A program made the position numbers and the translations under genes. A stretch of DNA of 8,831 bases from positions 1 to 8,831 of the forward strand of contig QNYP01000117.1 of assembly GCA_003978675.1 (NCBI GenBank). The letters run 5' to 3'. Positions 1 to 6,158 of this stretch are shown piece by piece. The notes under the pieces were generated by a model. That model saw nothing but the letters and a program-made list of their open reading frames with translations. It made no database searches and had not been told where the DNA came from. Within the stretch, counting starts at the first letter, position 1. Each line of letters opens with the position of its first letter. The stretch is from Hydrogenothermus sp. Lineage in GTDB: Bacteria > Aquificota > Aquificia > Aquificales > Hydrogenothermaceae.

Positions 1-165
1 AAAGTTTTAAAGATTTTAAAATTAAACACATTACCAAATGTCATAATAACACCACATATAGCTTATTTTACAAAAAAAGCGGTAAATAACATAAGAAATG
101 GTGTAGTAGAATGCATAGACATGTTCCTTAAGGAAGGCAAGCTGGAAAAATTTGAAGTTGTTTAA
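1..165 (+). CDS. D-isomer-specific 2-hydroxyacid dehydrogenase, C-terminal fragment (5' end outside window)
   Basis: The first 54 codons of the window are open in frame 1 and end at TAA 163-165. The peptide contains LPNVIITPHIAYFTKKAV followed by NIRNG and an amphipathic C-terminal helix. This is the conserved tail of the NAD-dependent D-2-hydroxyacid dehydrogenase family (D-lactate, glycerate and phosphoglycerate dehydrogenases): the TPHIAY histidine is the family's catalytic acid/base, and the following helix returns to the catalytic domain. These enzymes reduce 2-keto acids to D-2-hydroxy acids or run the reverse reaction in the cytoplasm. Substrate cannot be decided from the tail. The ending resembles the D-lactate dehydrogenase branch and has no ACT domain, which argues against the long SerA form. 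The upstream part lies outside the window. Confidence 0.85.
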   Translation, partial: KVLKILKLNTLPNVIITPHIAYFTKKAVNNIRNGVVECIDMFLKEGKLEKFEVV

Positions 166-202
166 TTTTTATTTAAAAATATGTAAAATTAAGGTAAACT
201 AA

Positions 203-208
203 TATAAT
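203..208 (+). promoter_or_regulatory. Possible -10 box for atpC
   Basis: A perfect TATAAT lies 15 bases before the atpC ribosome site AGGAGG (221-226), so a start near base 215 would give a short leader of roughly 23 bases. The region 16-18 bases upstream has only a poor -35 match (around 180-186, ATGTAA). In such AT-rich DNA a perfect -10 can occur by chance. The 72-base gap after the dehydrogenase makes a promoter here plausible. Confidence 0.35.
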
Positions 209-237
209 ATTAAGTTTTTTAGGAGGATTTTATATAA

Positions 238-651
238 ATGTATAAACTTGAAATAGTTACTCCTGAGGGAATTGTTTATAGCGGAGATGTCTATCAAACT
301 ATTGTCAATACTGCAGATGGTGAAATGGGTATTTTAGAAAATCATATGCTTGTTTTAACTAATGTTATTCCAGGGAAAATAAGAATTGAAAAAGAAGGTG
401 AAGAACCTGTTGAATATGCATCTACTTATGGTGTAATTGATGTAGCAGGAGATAAAGTTATCATATTAGCTGAAGAAATTTATGAAGTAGATAAAATTGA
501 TGCTGAGAAAGAAACTGCATTACTTGAAGAAGCAACTGCTAAATTAGAAAGTGAAGAATTATCTGAAGATGAAAAAATTAGATACGAAAAACAAAAATTT
601 AGAGCAGAAACTTTACTTAGAATATTAGAAGAATCTAAACAAAAAGTTTAA
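238..651 (+). CDS. atpC: F1Fo ATP synthase epsilon subunit
   Basis: This 137-residue protein is the epsilon subunit of the F1 sector, which sits on the central stalk with gamma, couples rotation to catalysis and can inhibit ATP hydrolysis. The N-terminal beta-sandwich runs from about residue 1 to 85, beginning YKLEIVTPEGIVYSGDV and containing the family signature around GEMGILENHM and IDVAGDKVIILAEE. A charged C-terminal helical hairpin (about 88-137) follows. The length is normal for the family. The ATG at 238 is set by a full AGGAGG at 221-226. No other atp gene flanks it: a dehydrogenase lies upstream and a methyltransferase downstream. Epsilon usually follows atpD, so the gene is displaced, as reported for dispersed F1Fo genes in Aquificales. 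The 3' end is followed by a terminator-like hairpin at 666-697. Confidence 0.96.
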   Translation: MYKLEIVTPEGIVYSGDVYQTIVNTADGEMGILENHMLVLTNVIPGKIRIEKEGEEPVEYASTYGVIDVAGDKVIILAEEIYEVDKIDAEKETALLEEATAKLESEELSEDEKIRYEKQKFRAETLLRILEESKQKV

Positions 652-652
652 T

Positions 653-1378
653 TTGGGAAATTACTCCTTAACCCCGTTTATTCGGGGTAAGGTTTTTATA
701 TATCAGCCTAAGAATGGTTATAGATTTAATCTTGACAGTGTTCTCTTAGCTCATTTTTTTCAAACTAATAAAAAAAATGCAAAGATAATAGATTTAGGAA
801 CTGGCAGTGGAATAATCCCTGTTTTAATTTCTTTAAAATATCCATATTTACAGTTTTATGCTATTGAAATTCAACAAGAATTCTATCAATTAGCAAAAAA
901 AACTTTTGAAGAGAATAATTTAGATGTAAATCTTATAAATGAAAACATAAAATCATTGAAAAAACATTTTCCATCTTCATATTTTGATTATGTAATCACC
1001 AACCCACCTTATTTAAAAGAATATAGCTCTGAAAATCAAAATCTTTTAATTGCTAAAAGTGAAGTAAAAGCAACAATAAAAGATTTTATAAAAATTTCAG
1101 CTTATCTTTTAAAAAACAAAGGTAAATTTTTTGGAGTATTTCCATCGTATAGGTTTGTAGAGATTATTTCATATTTAACAGAAAATAAATTAATCTCAAA
1201 AAGACTTAGATTTATACATCCTATAAAAAATCAAAAGGCTACACATTTTTTAATAGAAGCTCAAAAAGGTGTAAAACTTGGCGGGGAAACTATAGAAAAT
1301 CCTTTAATAGTTTATAAAGATACAAGAGATAAGATCTATTCAGAAGAAGTTAACTTCATTCTTGAAAAATTTGTGTAA
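653..1378 (+). CDS. tRNA1(Val) A37 N6-methyltransferase-like protein (TrmN6/YfiC family)
   Basis: A 241-residue class I SAM-dependent methyltransferase. The N-terminal stretch FIYQPKNGYRFNLDSVLLAHFF (about 15-36) is typical of the TrmN6/COG4123 family. SAM motif I is DLGTGSGI (47-54), an acidic loop follows at IEIQQ (71-75), and the N6-adenine catalytic motif NPPY is at 117-120. Family members methylate A37 of tRNA-Val; the exact target here is inferred. The only available start is TTG 653, because this frame has a stop at 626-628 and no other start codon before the conserved block. That start is one base after the atpC stop and lacks a clear ribosome site, so translation is probably coupled to atpC. 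A terminator-like hairpin lies within codons 5-15, which may limit expression. Confidence 0.82.
   Translation: MGNYSLTPFIRGKVFIYQPKNGYRFNLDSVLLAHFFQTNKKNAKIIDLGTGSGIIPVLISLKYPYLQFYAIEIQQEFYQLAKKTFEENNLDVNLINENIKSLKKHFPSSYFDYVITNPPYLKEYSSENQNLLIAKSEVKATIKDFIKISAYLLKNKGKFFGVFPSYRFVEIISYLTENKLISKRLRFIHPIKNQKATHFLIEAQKGVKLGGETIENPLIVYKDTRDKIYSEEVNFILEKFV
666..697 (+). terminator. Intrinsic terminator-like hairpin after atpC, inside the start of the methyltransferase gene
   Basis: The left arm is CCTT (666-669), one bulged A, then ACCCCG (671-676). The loop is TTTATT. The right arm is CGGGGT (683-688) followed by AAGG (689-692), and TTTTT (693-697) comes next. Ten base pairs with a GC-rich core and an immediate T-run fit a Rho-independent terminator on the + strand. 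It begins 15 bases after the atpC stop, where an atpC terminator would be expected, but also lies within codons 5-15 of the methyltransferase frame. It may act as an attenuator or partial terminator. Confidence 0.7.
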
Positions 1379-1390
1379 AAAACTTAATTC

Positions 1391-1409
1391 AATGAGTTTT
1401 CTCATTTTT
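1391..1409 (+). terminator. Weak terminator candidate after the methyltransferase gene
   Basis: AATGAG (1391-1396), loop TTTT, CTCATT (1401-1406), then further T residues. The six-base stem is perfect but has only two GC pairs, so it would be weak except as part of a larger signal. It lies 12 bases after the methyltransferase stop and before the separate globin gene, which is a sensible place for a terminator. Confidence 0.35.
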
Positions 1410-1452
1410 CATTTGGTTTATATATTTTAGACTCTTAAGTATAAAATTCATT

Positions 1453-1459
1453 TAAGGAG
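1453..1459 (+). promoter_or_regulatory. Ribosome binding site that fixes the globin start at 1468
   Basis: TAAGGAG ends at 1459, eight bases before ATG 1468. An in-frame GTG at 1459-1461 overlaps this site and so cannot be the start that uses it. The ATG start also makes the protein begin MLDQKT, aligning with the MLDQQT start of Vitreoscilla haemoglobin. Confidence 0.75.
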
Positions 1460-1467
1460 TGTGTCAG

Positions 1468-1893
1468 ATGTTAGACCAAAAAACACAGGAAATTATTAAA
1501 TCTACTGCACCTATAATAAAAGAAAAGGGAGAGGAAATAACTACTAGGATGTATGAGATTTTATTCTCAAAGTATCCTGAAACTAAGGAGCTTTTTAAAA
1601 ATGCTCCTAAAGACCAATATAAAAGACTAGCTAATGCAATTTTTGCTTACTCTGCAAATATTGATAGGTTAGATGCTCTTCAAGAAGCTATAGAAAGAAT
1701 GGCAAGAAAGCATGTTGAAACAAATGTTAAGCCAGAGCATTATCCTCTTGTAAAAGACGCTTTACTTACTGCTATAAAAGAAGTTTTAAATCCACCTCAA
1801 GAGATTTTAGAAGCTTGGGACAAAGCTTATGATTTATTAGCAGATGTTTTAATAGAAAGGGAAAAACAACTTTACATGGAAAAAACAGCTTAA
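1468..1893 (+). CDS. Single-domain bacterial haemoglobin (Vitreoscilla/flavohaemoglobin-type globin)
   Basis: The 141-residue protein is one globin domain with no FAD/NAD reductase domain, matching Vitreoscilla haemoglobin in length and start (MLDQ). Key haem-pocket residues are present: Tyr29 (B10), Phe43 (CD1), Gln50 (probable E7), proximal His82 (F8, in ARKHVETNV), Tyr92 (G5, in EHYPLVKD) and Glu132 (H23). The His-Tyr-Glu set is the proximal charge relay of flavohaemoglobins, linked to peroxidase-like or NO-dioxygenase chemistry. Likely roles are O2 binding or delivery to terminal oxidases under low oxygen, or NO detoxification with an external reductase. The exact role is inferred. The gene stands alone with its own ribosome site and converges on ligA, the two stop codons sharing the bases TTAA at 1890-1893. 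Similar globins are known from thermophiles, including Aquifex. Confidence 0.93.
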   Translation: MLDQKTQEIIKSTAPIIKEKGEEITTRMYEILFSKYPETKELFKNAPKDQYKRLANAIFAYSANIDRLDALQEAIERMARKHVETNVKPEHYPLVKDALLTAIKEVLNPPQEILEAWDKAYDLLADVLIEREKQLYMEKTA

Positions 1894-4001
1894 GTTTTCC
1901 CCACTAGTTTTAAAAATTCTTCTTCATTTATAATCTTAACCCCGAGTTTCTGAGCTTTTTGGAGCTTGGAACCGGGGTTTTTACCAACCACAAGATAACT
2001 AGTTTTTCTACTTACAGAATTTGTTGCCTTTCCTCCTAAACTTTCAACGAGTTCTTGAGCTTCTTTTCTAGAACAGCATTCAAGTTCTCCAGTAAATACG
2101 AAAGTTAGTCCTTTTAGTTTATCTGACTTTGTTTCTTCTTTTTCTTCACATGTTTTTACTCCGAGCTCTTTTAACTCTTTTATTGTTTCTAAATTTTGCT
2201 CATTATGGAAAAAGTCATATATGCTATGTGCTACTACATAACCTATGTCTGGCAGTGTCATTAATTTTTCCACTGACCAGTTTTGTAGCTCTTCCACACA
2301 TTTTATTTCTTTAGCAAGGGTTTTAGCAGTAGCAAGACCTACATATCTAATACTTAGTCCATAAATTAACCTATAAATTGGCCTGTTTTTAGATTCTTCT
2401 ATAGCTTTTCTTAAATTCTCTGCGGATTTTTCTCCAAAACCTTCAAGGTTTTTAATTTTGTCAAAAGGTAGTCTGTATATATCTGGAATAGATTTTAATA
2501 TTCCAAGTTTATAAAATCTTTTTACAGTAGCTTCTCCAAGCCCTCTTATATCCATAGCATCTTTCGATGCAAAATGCCTAATTCTTTCAACTACCTGTGC
2601 AGGACAATTTATATTTACACATCTATAAACTGCTTCTCCTACTGGTTTTACTATTGGAGAACCACAGGAAGGACAATCTTTAGGAAACTCAATTGGTTTT
2701 TCTTCTCCTGTTCTTGCTTCTTTTATTACTTTAACTACATAAGGTATAACATCTCCAGCTCTTTCTACTAAAACTAAATCACCAACTTTTATGTCTTTTT
2801 CTTTTATAAAATCCTCGTTTATAAGAGAAACTGATGAAACAATTACTCCTCCTATCTCAACAGGTTCAAGTTTTGCAACTGGTGTTATTGCTCCAGTTCT
2901 TCCAACCTGAAAAACGACTTTTATTATTCTCGTTGTTGCCTGTTTAGCTTTAAATTTGTAAGCTATAGCCCATCTTGGATGATGAGAAGTTGCTCCAAGA
3001 ATATCATAAAGGGATATATCATTTACTTTAACTACCATTCCATCTATTTCGTATGGATAATCATCCCTTTTTTCTTGCCATAAATTGCAGTATTCAATAA
3101 CTTCATCTATACCTTTACATACCTTTATTTCTTTATAAGGAGATTTAAACCCAAGTTCAAATAGCATTTTTATTGCTTCATCGTGTTTTTTTAGATTTGT
3201 TCCTAGTAAATTATTTCCTTCTTTATCAACTGCATATGTAATTTGATAAACAAATGCTTCTAATCCCCTTTTTGCAACTTCCTTTGGGTCTTGTAATCTA
3301 AGTGTTCCAGCTGCTGCATTTCTTGGATTTGCAAGTGGTGGAAGTCCTTCTTCTAGTCTTTCTTCATTTAATTTTTTAAATACATCTTTTCTTATTAATA
3401 CTTCCCCTCTAATTTCTATTTTATGTATTCTATATTTTGAGAAATTTGCAATAAGGGGAATACTCTTAATTGTTCTCAAATTTGGCGTAATATCATCTCC
3501 AACCTGTCCATCTCCCCTGGTAGAGCCTCTTACAAATAAATCATTTTCATATACTAAAGATATTCCTGCTCCATCAAACTTTGGTTCTACAGAGTATTCA
3601 ATCTCATTTAATCCTGTAATTTCTCTAACTCTTCTGTCAAATTCTTTTAAATCTTCTTCATTGTAGGAATTATCTAAAGAAAGCATTGGTGCTAAGTGTT
3701 GAACTTTTGGAAACTCTTTTATAAGCTCACTTGCAACCCTTTGGGTTGGTGAGTCCTGGGTAATTAAACTTGGAAATTTGGCTTCTAGGTCTTTTAGCTT
3801 ATGAAAAAGTTTGTCATACTCATAATCTGATATTACCGGGTCTGCTAAAACATAGTATCGCCAATCATGGTACCTTACTACTTCTCTTAATTTTTCTATT
3901 ATTTCTTTTGCTTCTTCTTCTGTTTTAATTTGTGAAACATCTACCTTTAAAAGATCTTTAGATAATTCTATTAGTTTTGCTTCTTGCTCCTTTGAATACA
4001 T
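1890..4001 (-). CDS. ligA: NAD-dependent DNA ligase
   Basis: A complete 703-residue LigA, normal in length. It seals nicks in duplex DNA during replication and repair using NAD+. The N-terminal Ia region includes HDWRYYVLADPVISDYEYD (45-63), which binds NMN. The adenylation domain has catalytic Lys141 in EPKFDG, then RGSTRGDG (158-165), EIDGMVVKV (318-326) and AIAYKFKAKQ (345-354). An OB fold follows at about 360-430. The zinc finger uses Cys443, Cys446, Cys461 and Cys466. A helix-hairpin-helix region spans about 480-600 (DIRGLGEATV, LEGFGEKSAENL, LPDIGYVVA), and a BRCT domain covers about 626-703 (LTFVFTGEL, VVGKNPGSKLQKAQKLGV). ATG at 3999-4001 is preceded by AAGGGG (complement of 4009-4014) at good spacing. 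It starts 14 bases after the stop of the small gene at 4016-4333, so the two are likely co-transcribed. Confidence 0.98.
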   Translation of the reverse strand: MYSKEQEAKLIELSKDLLKVDVSQIKTEEEAKEIIEKLREVVRYHDWRYYVLADPVISDYEYDKLFHKLKDLEAKFPSLITQDSPTQRVASELIKEFPKVQHLAPMLSLDNSYNEEDLKEFDRRVREITGLNEIEYSVEPKFDGAGISLVYENDLFVRGSTRGDGQVGDDITPNLRTIKSIPLIANFSKYRIHKIEIRGEVLIRKDVFKKLNEERLEEGLPPLANPRNAAAGTLRLQDPKEVAKRGLEAFVYQITYAVDKEGNNLLGTNLKKHDEAIKMLFELGFKSPYKEIKVCKGIDEVIEYCNLWQEKRDDYPYEIDGMVVKVNDISLYDILGATSHHPRWAIAYKFKAKQATTRIIKVVFQVGRTGAITPVAKLEPVEIGGVIVSSVSLINEDFIKEKDIKVGDLVLVERAGDVIPYVVKVIKEARTGEEKPIEFPKDCPSCGSPIVKPVGEAVYRCVNINCPAQVVERIRHFASKDAMDIRGLGEATVKRFYKLGILKSIPDIYRLPFDKIKNLEGFGEKSAENLRKAIEESKNRPIYRLIYGLSIRYVGLATAKTLAKEIKCVEELQNWSVEKLMTLPDIGYVVAHSIYDFFHNEQNLETIKELKELGVKTCEEKEETKSDKLKGLTFVFTGELECCSRKEAQELVESLGGKATNSVSRKTSYLVVGKNPGSKLQKAQKLGVKIINEEEFLKLVGKT

Positions 4002-4015
4002 TTAGCATCCCCTTG

Positions 4016-4333
4016 TTAGTTTGTAGCGTAACTTTGCATACCCTCTGTGATTTCTTCTCTTTCTATTTTCTCTGGGAAGTAGTAATTTTCGTAGAAGATT
4101 TTATCTATTCTTTTTATAGTATCTTCTTCATTTAAAAATAGGCAAACTTTTCTTTCTTGGGGAATTTCAAAAACTAGTTTTATATTTCCATCTTTTTGAG
4201 GTCTTATATATAAATCAAATTTTGTATCTTCTTTATAGCCTGTTATCCATAGTTCTTTTGTGTCTTCTCTATATAGTTTTTCAAAGTTAAATTCTTCACA
4301 TATGTGGTCTAATTTTTCTAAAATTTTTTCCAT
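4016..4333 (-). CDS. Hypothetical protein, 105 residues, upstream of ligA
   Basis: I do not recognise this protein. It is small, charged and soluble-looking, with no signal peptide or membrane segment. An N-terminal helix (MEKILEKLDHICEEFNFEKLYRE) is followed by probable strands (ELWITGYK, KFDLYIRPQ, NIKLVFEIP, KVCLFLN), a helix (EEDTIKRIDKIF) and an acidic tail. The pattern suggests a small alpha/beta fold but supports no function. ATG 4331-4333 has a short GAGG ribosome site (complement of 4339-4342) five bases upstream. It ends 14 bases before the ligA start and a promoter candidate lies just upstream, so it probably forms a two-gene unit with ligA. Base composition matches its neighbours, which supports a real gene rather than a chance frame. 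Confidence 0.75.
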   Translation of the reverse strand: MEKILEKLDHICEEFNFEKLYREDTKELWITGYKEDTKFDLYIRPQKDGNIKLVFEIPQERKVCLFLNEEDTIKRIDKIFYENYYFPEKIEREEITEGMQSYATN

Positions 4334-4364
4334 TACTGCCTCAAATCTTTATCTGATTAGAATA

Positions 4365-4393
4365 ATTCTATATAGCTTTTATTAAGTTTTCAA
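4365..4393 (-). promoter_or_regulatory. Sigma-70-like promoter for the 105-residue gene and ligA
   Basis: On the - strand, TTGAAA (complement of 4388-4393) and TAGAAT (complement of 4365-4370) are separated by exactly 17 bases. Each matches the consensus at five of six positions. Transcription would start near 4358, giving a leader of about 25 bases to the ATG at 4333. The 64-base gap between the dehydratase stop and this gene fits an independent promoter. Confidence 0.5.
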
Positions 4394-4397
4394 TTAA

Positions 4398-4694
4398 TTA
4401 TTTAAAGAATTCTTCCAATTTTTGAGCCAATTCTATATCTGCTTTCGTAAGTCCCCCTTCACTATGGGTAGTTGTTGATATTGTTATGGTTTTAGTTGCT
4501 GTGTGAAATATAATGTCTGGATGGTGGTTTGTTTCTTCAATTACTTTCCCTATATGTTTAATAAATTGAGTGATTTGTCCCCAATCTTCTAGGTAGTATC
4601 TTTTTGTAATGCATTTAAATTCCCTTTGCCAACCTTCTAACTCTTTTAAATACTCGTTTACTTGCTCATCTGTTAATCTTGTTTTGTCTTCCAT
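4398..4694 (-). CDS. phhB: Pterin-4a-carbinolamine dehydratase
   Basis: A 98-residue protein of the PCD/DCoH family (COG2154). Family enzymes dehydrate 4a-hydroxytetrahydrobiopterin to the quinonoid dihydropterin, recycling the cofactor of aromatic amino acid hydroxylases; in some bacteria they act in other pterin pathways such as molybdopterin metabolism. The start LTDEQVNEYLKELEGW and the active-site ETNHHPD (53-60; His57, His58) are typical, as are His77 and Asp86 in THSEGGLTKADIELA. The aromatic residue expected between the HHP motif and His77 is not at the usual spacing: this segment is about two residues longer than usual, and Phe63 lies too close to HHP. A full AGGAGG (complement of 4704-4709) sits nine bases before the ATG. 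No phenylalanine hydroxylase gene is in view. It is divergent from thpR across a 65-base gap. Confidence 0.92.
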   Translation of the reverse strand: MEDKTRLTDEQVNEYLKELEGWQREFKCITKRYYLEDWGQITQFIKHIGKVIEETNHHPDIIFHTATKTITISTTTHSEGGLTKADIELAQKLEEFFK

Positions 4695-4713
4695 TTTTAC
4701 TTACCTCCTAAAT

Positions 4714-4727
4714 TTAGTTTAAACTAA
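4714..4727. promoter_or_regulatory. 14-bp perfect palindrome between divergent phhB and thpR
   Basis: TTAGTTTAAACTAA is a perfect 14-base dyad five bases upstream of the phhB ribosome site, in the 65-base gap shared by the two divergent genes. Its position suits an operator for a dimeric regulator. It is entirely AT-rich apart from two GC pairs, so chance is a real alternative, and no second copy was seen in the window. Confidence 0.3.
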
Positions 4728-4759
4728 TTAAAAGTTAATCCTAAAAATAAGGTAAAAAT

Positions 4760-5305
4760 ATGAGAAAAAAAAGGTTATTTGTAGGAAGTTTTATAAATAC
4801 GAACAAATTAAAAGAGGAATACTCAAAAGTGAAAAAAGAATTAGGAAACAGTATAAAAGGAAAATGGACACCTTTTGAAAACTTGCATATAACCTATAAA
4901 TTTTTAGGTAATACTGAAATAGATAGAATTTCATCCATAAAAGATGCGATAAATAAATATCTAGATAAAGAGGTAGAATGTAATTTTGAAGTCAAAGGAA
5001 TTGGAGCTTTTCCTTCTGTTTATACTCCTAAGGTTGTATTTTTAAGGGTAAACGATAAATCTGGAGTTTTAGAGGATATTTATTATTACATTCAATCTAG
5101 ATTAAAAAATTTAGGTTTTGAAGAAGATAAGAAAAAATTTATTCCTCATATTACAATAAAAAGGCCTAAAGAAGTTGATATAAAAGAGTTTTATAAAAAA
5201 GTTAAACTTTTTGAAAATGAAATATTCGTGCAAATAAATAAAATAGAGATAAATTTAATTGAGAGTATATTAAGTCCAAATGGAGCAAAGTATAGAAAAA
5301 TATAG
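4760..5305 (+). CDS. thpR: RNA 2',3'-cyclic phosphodiesterase (2'-5' RNA ligase family)
   Basis: A 181-residue member of the 2H phosphoesterase superfamily. The two catalytic HxT motifs are visible: His43-Ile-Thr45 in NLHITYKFLG and His130-Ile-Thr132 in FIPHITIKRP. The N-terminal MRKKRLFVGSFI is the usual first strand, and WTPFENLH before the first motif is typical. Family members hydrolyse 2',3'-cyclic phosphate ends of RNA and can join tRNA half-molecules through 2'-5' bonds in vitro; the cellular substrate is unclear. The ATG has a short AAGGT site (4749-4753) six bases upstream. This is the first gene of a + strand operon, ending 10 bases before prmA. Confidence 0.93.
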   Translation: MRKKRLFVGSFINTNKLKEEYSKVKKELGNSIKGKWTPFENLHITYKFLGNTEIDRISSIKDAINKYLDKEVECNFEVKGIGAFPSVYTPKVVFLRVNDKSGVLEDIYYYIQSRLKNLGFEEDKKKFIPHITIKRPKEVDIKEFYKKVKLFENEIFVQINKIEINLIESILSPNGAKYRKI

Positions 5306-5315
5306 AGGTTAGATT

Positions 5316-6158
5316 ATGAAAAAATTAGTTTACTCTATACCTAGTGAGCTTTTTGAAATTTTTCTTGTTGAATTAAATGGGTATGGAGTTGAGATTTTAA
5401 ATAGAGATAATAATGAAACAGTTTTTGTTATATATGCTGAAGATAAAGAACTTAAAACTGTAAAAGAAGCAGTTGATGAGATTTTTGAGGATTTAGGAAA
5501 TGGTAAATTGATTTTAGAAGAAGAAATTGAAGAAAAAAACTGGGAAGAAGTCTGGAAAGAAGGAATAAAACCAATAGAAATTCCTCCATTTATTCTTATT
5601 CCAGAATGGGAGATTTATGAAGGAAATGAGCTTATTCCAATAAAACTGAAAATAGGAATGGCATTTGGAACAGGGTATCATGCAACAACACAAATTATGC
5701 TTTCTCTAATTCCTAAATACATATCTCAAGGGGATACTGTTTTAGATGCTGGTTGTGGTTCTGGTGTTTTAGCTATAGCTTCAAAAAAGCTTGGTGCTTC
5801 AAGAGTTTTAGCTGTAGATATTCAAGATGAAGCCATTGAAGAATGTAAAACAAATGCTTGGGAAAATGAAGTGGAAATAGAATGTAAAAAAGTATCTGTT
5901 GATGAAATAAAAGAAAATTTTGATATAGTGTTAGCAAATATACAAATTGATGTATTTAGAAAGGTTTTTAATCATTTAGCAAATAGATTTAACAAATATC
6001 TAATAGTTTCAGGAATATTTAAAGATAAAGAAAAAGATGAACTGCTAAATATGGCAGAAAAAAGTAATTTGATTTTAGTTGAAGAAACATCAAAGCCGGA
6101 AGATCCTAACAAATTAGGGGATTTATGGTATGGATTTGTATTTAAGGAAAAAAATTGA
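5316..6158 (+). CDS. prmA: Ribosomal protein L11 methyltransferase
   Basis: A 280-residue class I SAM methyltransferase that methylates ribosomal protein L11 on lysines and its N terminus. The N-terminal L11-recognition domain spans about 1-65. The linker NWEEVWKEGIKPIEI (75-89) resembles the conserved W..xW motif of PrmA. GMAFGTGYHATTQ (114-126) corresponds to the family's FGTGxHxTT. SAM motif I is LDAGCGSGVLAIA (143-155), an acidic residue ends the next strand in VLAVDIQ (164-170), and LANIQIDV (206-213) is the catalytic-loop equivalent. AGAGGT overlapping the thpR stop serves as ribosome site for ATG 5316. The 3' end overlaps deoC by 29 bases. Confidence 0.94.
   Translation: MKKLVYSIPSELFEIFLVELNGYGVEILNRDNNETVFVIYAEDKELKTVKEAVDEIFEDLGNGKLILEEEIEEKNWEEVWKEGIKPIEIPPFILIPEWEIYEGNELIPIKLKIGMAFGTGYHATTQIMLSLIPKYISQGDTVLDAGCGSGVLAIASKKLGASRVLAVDIQDEAIEECKTNAWENEVEIECKKVSVDEIKENFDIVLANIQIDVFRKVFNHLANRFNKYLIVSGIFKDKEKDELLNMAEKSNLILVEETSKPEDPNKLGDLWYGFVFKEKN

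Noticed and set aside
165..180. AT-only dyad ATTTTTA TT TAAAAAT right after the dehydrogenase stop, as a terminator
   Set aside because: It has no GC pairs and would be too unstable; such dyads are expected in this AT-rich DNA.
1459..1467. GTG start for the globin giving three extra residues (MCQ)
   Set aside because: The GTG overlaps the AAGGAG ribosome site, and ATG 1468 matches the family start.
1938..1982. Inverted repeat AACCCCG ... CGGGGTT followed by T residues, 45 bases after the globin stop, as a globin terminator
   Set aside because: The loop is 28 bases, and the region encodes the conserved LigA BRCT stretch GKNPGSKLQKAQKLGV, which explains the sequence.
2129..2771. Open frames on the + strand across ligA (about 61 and 65 codons)
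   Set aside because: They are opposite the conserved LigA gene, have low-complexity Phe/Leu/Tyr-rich products and no ribosome sites.
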